Assembly: GCA_040386595.1 (NCBI GenBank)
Contig: JAZKFE010000396.1
Coordinates: 1-8,232, forward strand
DNA from: JAKFVC01 sp040386595
GTDB taxonomy: Bacteria; Planctomycetota; Planctomycetia; Planctomycetales; Planctomycetaceae
Direction: 5' to 3'
DNA length: 8,232 bases
The notes under the pieces are model-generated. The model was not told the origin of the DNA, ran no database searches, and saw only the letters and a program-made list of their open reading frames with translations. Below are positions 4,517-8,232 of the stretch, in pieces. The stretch's first letter is position 1. The number at the start of each line of letters is the position of its first letter. Both the position numbers and the translations under genes were made by a program.

Positions 4517-7500
4517 ACGGGTTGATTACCTCGTATTTGATGCCTGCCTGCTGTAACGCGGTTCTAAGTTGCGCAGCCGGTCCACTCGTAGGCAGTTCTT
4601 CTGTCCCAAACCAAATGACTTTCTTTACGCCACTCCTCGGATTCCTTAATAATAGAATGTCGCTGCCGACTTGATGAAGCTTCGCTTGAAGCTTTTCGGC
4701 AGTTATACATTCCCATGGCGTCGTGTTGGCTTCATATCCCGTTTTAGTCTTTGGGTCAAAATCATCGTATCTTCTGCTCCCCAACCCCCCTTGCGTCTTA
4801 CCTGAGGGATAAAACGTTTTTTCCTTGGCACCTGGACGGACCTTTTGGAGATATTCGTCATGTGTAAATTTCGCAGATGGCCTTCCTGAACTTGGAGCGT
4901 TTGCTTTGGCGACCAATTTTTCGCAAACTTCGCTGCAGGCCCAGAGGCTGCCATCGGGAGCCTGATAAATCTTTCGGCCATCCAGTGATCCAAGTGACTC
5001 TTTGGGAAAATCGCTGGGGTCGACGATTCCATTCGCATTTTTATCCAGCCCTTTCAAGTCGTCAAGCGATGGCTTGAGATACTTACGGGGCATGAGCTTG
5101 ATATTGATCGTTCCGTCGAACTGTTTACAGAGGGCTTTGCCGTCATCCAGAACCTGCCCCGTGCTCCCTTTCAGGCTCGCGACTTGAATAACCAGCAACC
5201 CCGCGTTCAGCAGAGCTTCCTTGAGCGATTTGGACTGTAGTAACTGCAAGCCTTGCTGCCCGGCGTCGATGCCGTCTTTAATGTAGAATGCCGCATTGGC
5301 GAACTTCGCGCCAGTACTGCCTTTGGCAGCGGCCTGTGCCGCGCCACCACTGAGCGTTGCCAGGAGTGCTTCGCGTGCAACCGTGGCGGCTCCCACGCTG
5401 ATGTACTGATCGGTGTCCGATACCCCATAGCACTGCGCGCGTTGATCATCTCGTAAGCAGTTGAGCGTCTCTGATTGCCCCCAGGTGAATGCGACTGCCA
5501 GATTGAGATATCCCAGTGAGAGGCCTTTATCGAATTCTTGCGCGACAGTAGCGCACGTCGAAAAGGTATCCTGCAAGCCGCCAAAATTGCTGCTCGGCGG
5601 CAAAAATGGAGAAGCTGGGGATGAGGGTTTAGTCTGCAGCACCCCATTTTTCTCGAACCATCGATCCCAGTCGCTGCTGCCCCAGTACCAGACGGTATTT
5701 GTCTCACCCGGAGCAACCGTCCCCCAATACAGATCGGCGAATGCAAACACGCGACTCAGGTCGACTTCAAATCTCCCTTTCGAAGTCGTTCGCGCGACGG
5801 TTGCAGTCCCATTTAAGTTGCTCAAGTCGCCGACGAGTTGATCAAAATAGTAACCATTGTCGGCGTAGACGACAGAGTTCTGTGTATACAGGTGGCTGTA
5901 AGGCTGGAGTCCGCTCGGATCGACCAGATTGACGGGCTGGTTTGCAACGTAGCGGTAGAAATTGCTATCGCCGAGTCCGGCACCTAACGGGTCCTGTGAT
6001 ATAAACTGGCCTGTTTGCGGGTCGTAGTCTCGGGCTCGGAGGTTGGACAGGCCTGTGGTTTCATCCTGGCGGTAACCGACTTGTCCGACCCAGCGGTAGG
6101 GAGTGTCACTGGTGCCGCTGGTGGTGGTTGGGTTGCCGAATCCGGTGTAGCGATACTCGTCGGTGGTATTACCCGTATCGTCGGTTAAAGCAGTGGTGGA
6201 ACCAAGCGCATCGAACCAGTAGAAGCTGGATTCGGTGTCGCGGTGGTCGCTGAGGAGATCGCCGTAGGGTTGCGGTTGATAAGTGTAGTCTGCAGTGACG
6301 GTTCCCAACTCGTCGGTTTCGCGCAGGACGTTGTTGTTGTCCCACAGCAGCTGATTCAGCTCGATGCCATCATCACGAGTGACTTGGCGCTCTTCGCCAT
6401 TCTTGTTGACCGGCGCCCAGACATAAGTCAGCACCTGGCTGTCGGGGAGTTCCACCTCGATCAGTTGGTTTTGAGCGTTCCAGGTGTAGGTGGTGATATC
6501 ACCCGAGGGTTCTTCTAGCGACCGCCGATTTCCGGCCAGGTCGTAGGTGTAGGTCGTGATGCCCGACAGAGCTTCGGAGCGCAGTAGTCGGTTCGCGCTG
6601 TCGTAGACCGAAGTCGTCCGACCGCCGGCGAGTGTTTCCTCGGCCAGACGGTTGCCACTGGGGTCGTAGACGTACGTCGTGCGGTAGGGGTTGGCTCCGC
6701 TGCGGGCCTCGCTGAGGAGTTGCCCCGTGGAGTCATAGGTCCAAGTCACCACATCGCCCGACTCTTCGGCGACACGCGTCCGACGACCTGCGGCATCGTA
6801 CGAATAATCGAATTGATCAACGACACTGGCCAATACATCTAGATGTGCGACGCGAGCAATCCGTCCCGCAGGATCGTAGATGGTCGTGGTCGCGGTGGAG
6901 TTCGCCGCCACCTGGCCGATTTCCTGCCCCGCAGCATCGTAGCTGAAGGATGTGATCTCGTCGTATGAGTTTACGAGGCGGGGCATACGGCCGACTGCGT
7001 CATAACTGTAAGTTGTCCGGCCGTTGTCCGGATCGATCAATACTTGGCGGCGACCGAGTGGATCACGCAGCCATTGCAGTGTGTCGCCGTTGCCTGTAAT
7101 CAGCGTGACGACCTGATTGACCGGATCATACGTTCGCGTGTAGGGACCAGTGGCCCCGTCAATCACCAGCGGATTGGCGACATTGTCGTAAGTCCAGGTG
7201 ACGCGTCCCCCCAAGGAATCGGCACGCGAGGTCAGGCGATTGGCTGGATCGAAGACATAAGTCGTGACCACGCCCCGCGGATCAATTTGTCGCGTCCGCT
7301 GGCCCACTTTGTCATAACTGAACGATGTGATTAAGCCGAGTGCATTGATCTGACGCGTTTCTTGTCGGGCAGCGTCATAACTGAAGGTAAGCCGATAACC
7401 GCGCGGATCAACGGATGCAATCCGTTGGCTAATCGCATCATAGATCGTGCTGGTGCGATAGCCCAGAGGGTCGATGACACTGATTGTCTGTCCGAGAGGA

Positions 7501-8232
7501 TCGTAGACCGTCGTGGCCCGTTCATTCAGCGGATTTTGCGCGACGATTGGCCGTCCCGCAGCGTCGTAGCTGGTCGTTGTCCGCTCGGAGAGTGGGTTTA
7601 TAACGGCGTGAATCCGACCTGCTTCATCGTAGACTGTGGTGACAACTTGTCCCAACGGATTGATCGCGGCGATGATTTCTCCCGCCGCATCATAGATGTT
7701 GGTGGCGCGCTGGCCCAGTGGATCAATTGAAGCAACTTTTTGTCCGGCGACATCGTAGAGCGTCGTTGTACGTTGATTGAGCGCGTTCACTACTGCAGTG
7801 ACCCGCTCTGCCGGATCGTAGACAGTCGTCGTGCGATATCCTCGAGCATCGACGATAGAAATTGGCAGTCCGACTGCGTTATAGACTGTCGTAGTCGAGT
7901 AGCCATTGGCATCGATCACGCGAATGGTCTGGCCTGCTACGTCATAAACTGTGGTCGTGGCCTGCAGCAACGGATTGATGGTCGCGATCGGCCGTCCTGC
8001 AAGGTCGTAGACAGTCGTCGTGCGCTGGACGAGTGAATCCACCATCGCCACTGCCTGCCCCGCCAGATCATAGACGCTCGTGGTGACGTCTTGCAGTGGA
8101 TTTTCAACCGATATGGCACGTCCTGCGGCGTCGTAACTGGTTGTTGTCCGTTGCGTCAAGGCGTCAATACTGGCGATTGTACGCCCGGCCGGGTCATACA
8201 AGGCGGTGGTCACGGCGTTCAGCGCATTGATG
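4515..8232 (-). CDS. Rhs/YD-repeat polymorphic toxin with pretoxin and probable nuclease C-terminus (5' end outside window)
   Basis: The frame is open to the window edge, so the N-terminus and any secretion signal are not visible. Residues are numbered from the GTG codon at 8213. Residues 1-455 are YD repeats of 21 residues, followed by less regular repeats to about 640. The Rhs core then closes with RARDYDPQTGQF (726-737) and DPSGL (765-769), the family boundary after which C-terminal toxins are released in studied Rhs and TccC proteins. The pretoxin (about 770-1100) contains an EF-hand-like loop (1057-1068) and a CSEVC motif (C1093, C1097). The last 130 residues are unique. GSRRYDDFDPK...GYEAN (D1150, D1151, E1161) and VKKVIWFG...GIKYEVI suggest a restriction-endonuclease-like fold, but the usual ExK lysine is Asn1163, so nuclease activity is a moderate-confidence inference. 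The shell likely encapsulates the toxin. The immunity gene follows after 7 bases. Confidence 0.9.
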   Translation of the reverse strand, partial: INALNAVTTALYDPAGRTIASIDALTQRTTTSYDAAGRAISVENPLQDVTTSVYDLAGQAVAMVDSLVQRTTTVYDLAGRPIATINPLLQATTTVYDVAGQTIRVIDANGYSTTTVYNAVGLPISIVDARGYRTTTVYDPAERVTAVVNALNQRTTTLYDVAGQKVASIDPLGQRATNIYDAAGEIIAAINPLGQVVTTVYDEAGRIHAVINPLSERTTTSYDAAGRPIVAQNPLNERATTVYDPLGQTISVIDPLGYRTSTIYDAISQRIASVDPRGYRLTFSYDAARQETRQINALGLITSFSYDKVGQRTRQIDPRGVVTTYVFDPANRLTSRADSLGGRVTWTYDNVANPLVIDGATGPYTRTYDPVNQVVTLITGNGDTLQWLRDPLGRRQVLIDPDNGRTTYSYDAVGRMPRLVNSYDEITSFSYDAAGQEIGQVAANSTATTTIYDPAGRIARVAHLDVLASVVDQFDYSYDAAGRRTRVAEESGDVVTWTYDSTGQLLSEARSGANPYRTTYVYDPSGNRLAEETLAGGRTTSVYDSANRLLRSEALSGITTYTYDLAGNRRSLEEPSGDITTYTWNAQNQLIEVELPDSQVLTYVWAPVNKNGEERQVTRDDGIELNQLLWDNNNVLRETDELGTVTADYTYQPQPYGDLLSDHRDTESSFYWFDALGSTTALTDDTGNTTDEYRYTGFGNPTTTSGTSDTPYRWVGQVGYRQDETTGLSNLRARDYDPQTGQFISQDPLGAGLGDSNFYRYVANQPVNLVDPSGLQPYSHLYTQNSVVYADNGYYFDQLVGDLSNLNGTATVARTTSKGRFEVDLSRVFAFADLYWGTVAPGETNTVWYWGSSDWDRWFEKNGVLQTKPSSPASPFLPPSSNFGGLQDTFSTCATVAQEFDKGLSLGYLNLAVAFTWGQSETLNCLRDDQRAQCYGVSDTDQYISVGAATVAREALLATLSGGAAQAAAKGSTGAKFANAAFYIKDGIDAGQQGLQLLQSKSLKEALLNAGLLVIQVASLKGSTGQVLDDGKALCKQFDGTINIKLMPRKYLKPSLDDLKGLDKNANGIVDPSDFPKESLGSLDGRKIYQAPDGSLWACSEVCEKLVAKANAPSSGRPSAKFTHDEYLQKVRPGAKEKTFYPSGKTQGGLGSRRYDDFDPKTKTGYEANTTPWECITAEKLQAKLHQVGSDILLLRNPRSGVKKVIWFGTEELPTSGPAAQLRTALQQAGIKYEVINP
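4914..5354 (-). repeat. Pretoxin duplication, copy 1 (copy 2 at 1805-2245)
   Basis: This is the intact counterpart of the interrupted pretoxin. It extends colinearly to 5417 when 3552-3619 is included. The toxin-side limit coincides with the end of the CxxxC-x-KL motif, after which the two genes share nothing. Confidence 0.9.
6849..8232 (-). repeat. Tandem 63-bp (21-residue) YD repeats
   Basis: Twenty-two consecutive units are visible, each close to [I/V]-D/N-P-L-x-x-R-T-T-T-x-Y-D-x-A-G-x-x-I-x-x. One unit, DGATGPYTRTYDPVNQVVTL, has 20 residues; the rest have 21. The units have diverged in DNA sequence but not in length. They form the beta-strand wall of the Rhs cocoon in known structures. 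The array continues beyond the window edge. Confidence 0.92.

Noticed and set aside
7044..8036. Several long plus-strand open frames opposite the YD repeats
   Set aside because: They mirror the 63-bp periodicity of the Rhs gene on the other strand, and their products are only antisense repeats with no domain of their own.
6849..8232. Regularly spaced repeats that could suggest a CRISPR array
   Set aside because: The 63-bp units are contiguous coding repeats with a conserved YD protein pattern and no identical repeat/unique spacer structure.

Overview
The window is the 3' part of a polymorphic-toxin locus of the Rhs/YD-repeat type. Nearly everything is coded on the minus strand, so the biological order runs from base 8232 down to base 1. 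The host is not identifiable for certain. The moderate GC content, the very regular 21-residue YD repeats of a very large Rhs-like protein and the IS1182-like element together suggest an environmental Gram-negative bacterium, possibly a planctomycete. That is inference only.

Layout in the direction of transcription: (1) 8232-4515, an Rhs protein open at the window edge. It has 22 YD repeats, the Rhs hyperconserved core ending in DPSGL, a long pretoxin segment with an EF-hand-like loop and a CxxxC motif, and a C-terminal domain that is probably a nuclease toxin. (2) 4507-3785, a 240-residue gene placed 7 bases after the toxin stop, the likely cognate immunity protein. (3) 3760-3552, decayed remnants of a second Rhs copy: a YD-repeat piece with an in-frame stop, fused across a deletion to the start of the pretoxin. 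(4) 3551-2246, an IS1182-like element on the opposite strand with imperfect 16-bp terminal inverted repeats and a 5-bp CTGAG target duplication. It splits the second pretoxin, and its own transposase has an internal deletion. (5) 2245-1370, the rest of the second pretoxin, colinear with the first copy over 147 codons and then switching to a cytidine-deaminase-fold toxin. (6) 1342-905, a gene with an excellent ribosome binding site, probably the deaminase immunity protein. (7) 608-117, a third small gene, probably an orphan immunity gene. (8) 55-1, an exact copy of 55 bases of the Rhs core, which leaves the window and may begin another displaced module.

Read as a whole, this is an array of toxin/immunity cassettes stacked downstream of one active-looking Rhs gene. 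The cassettes share the pretoxin but carry different toxins, swapped immediately after the CxxxC motif. The different states of decay (an exact copy at 1-55, roughly four-fifths identity in the pretoxin, a broken piece at 3621-3760) suggest several rounds of duplication. The immunity genes stay intact while Rhs and transposase parts erode.
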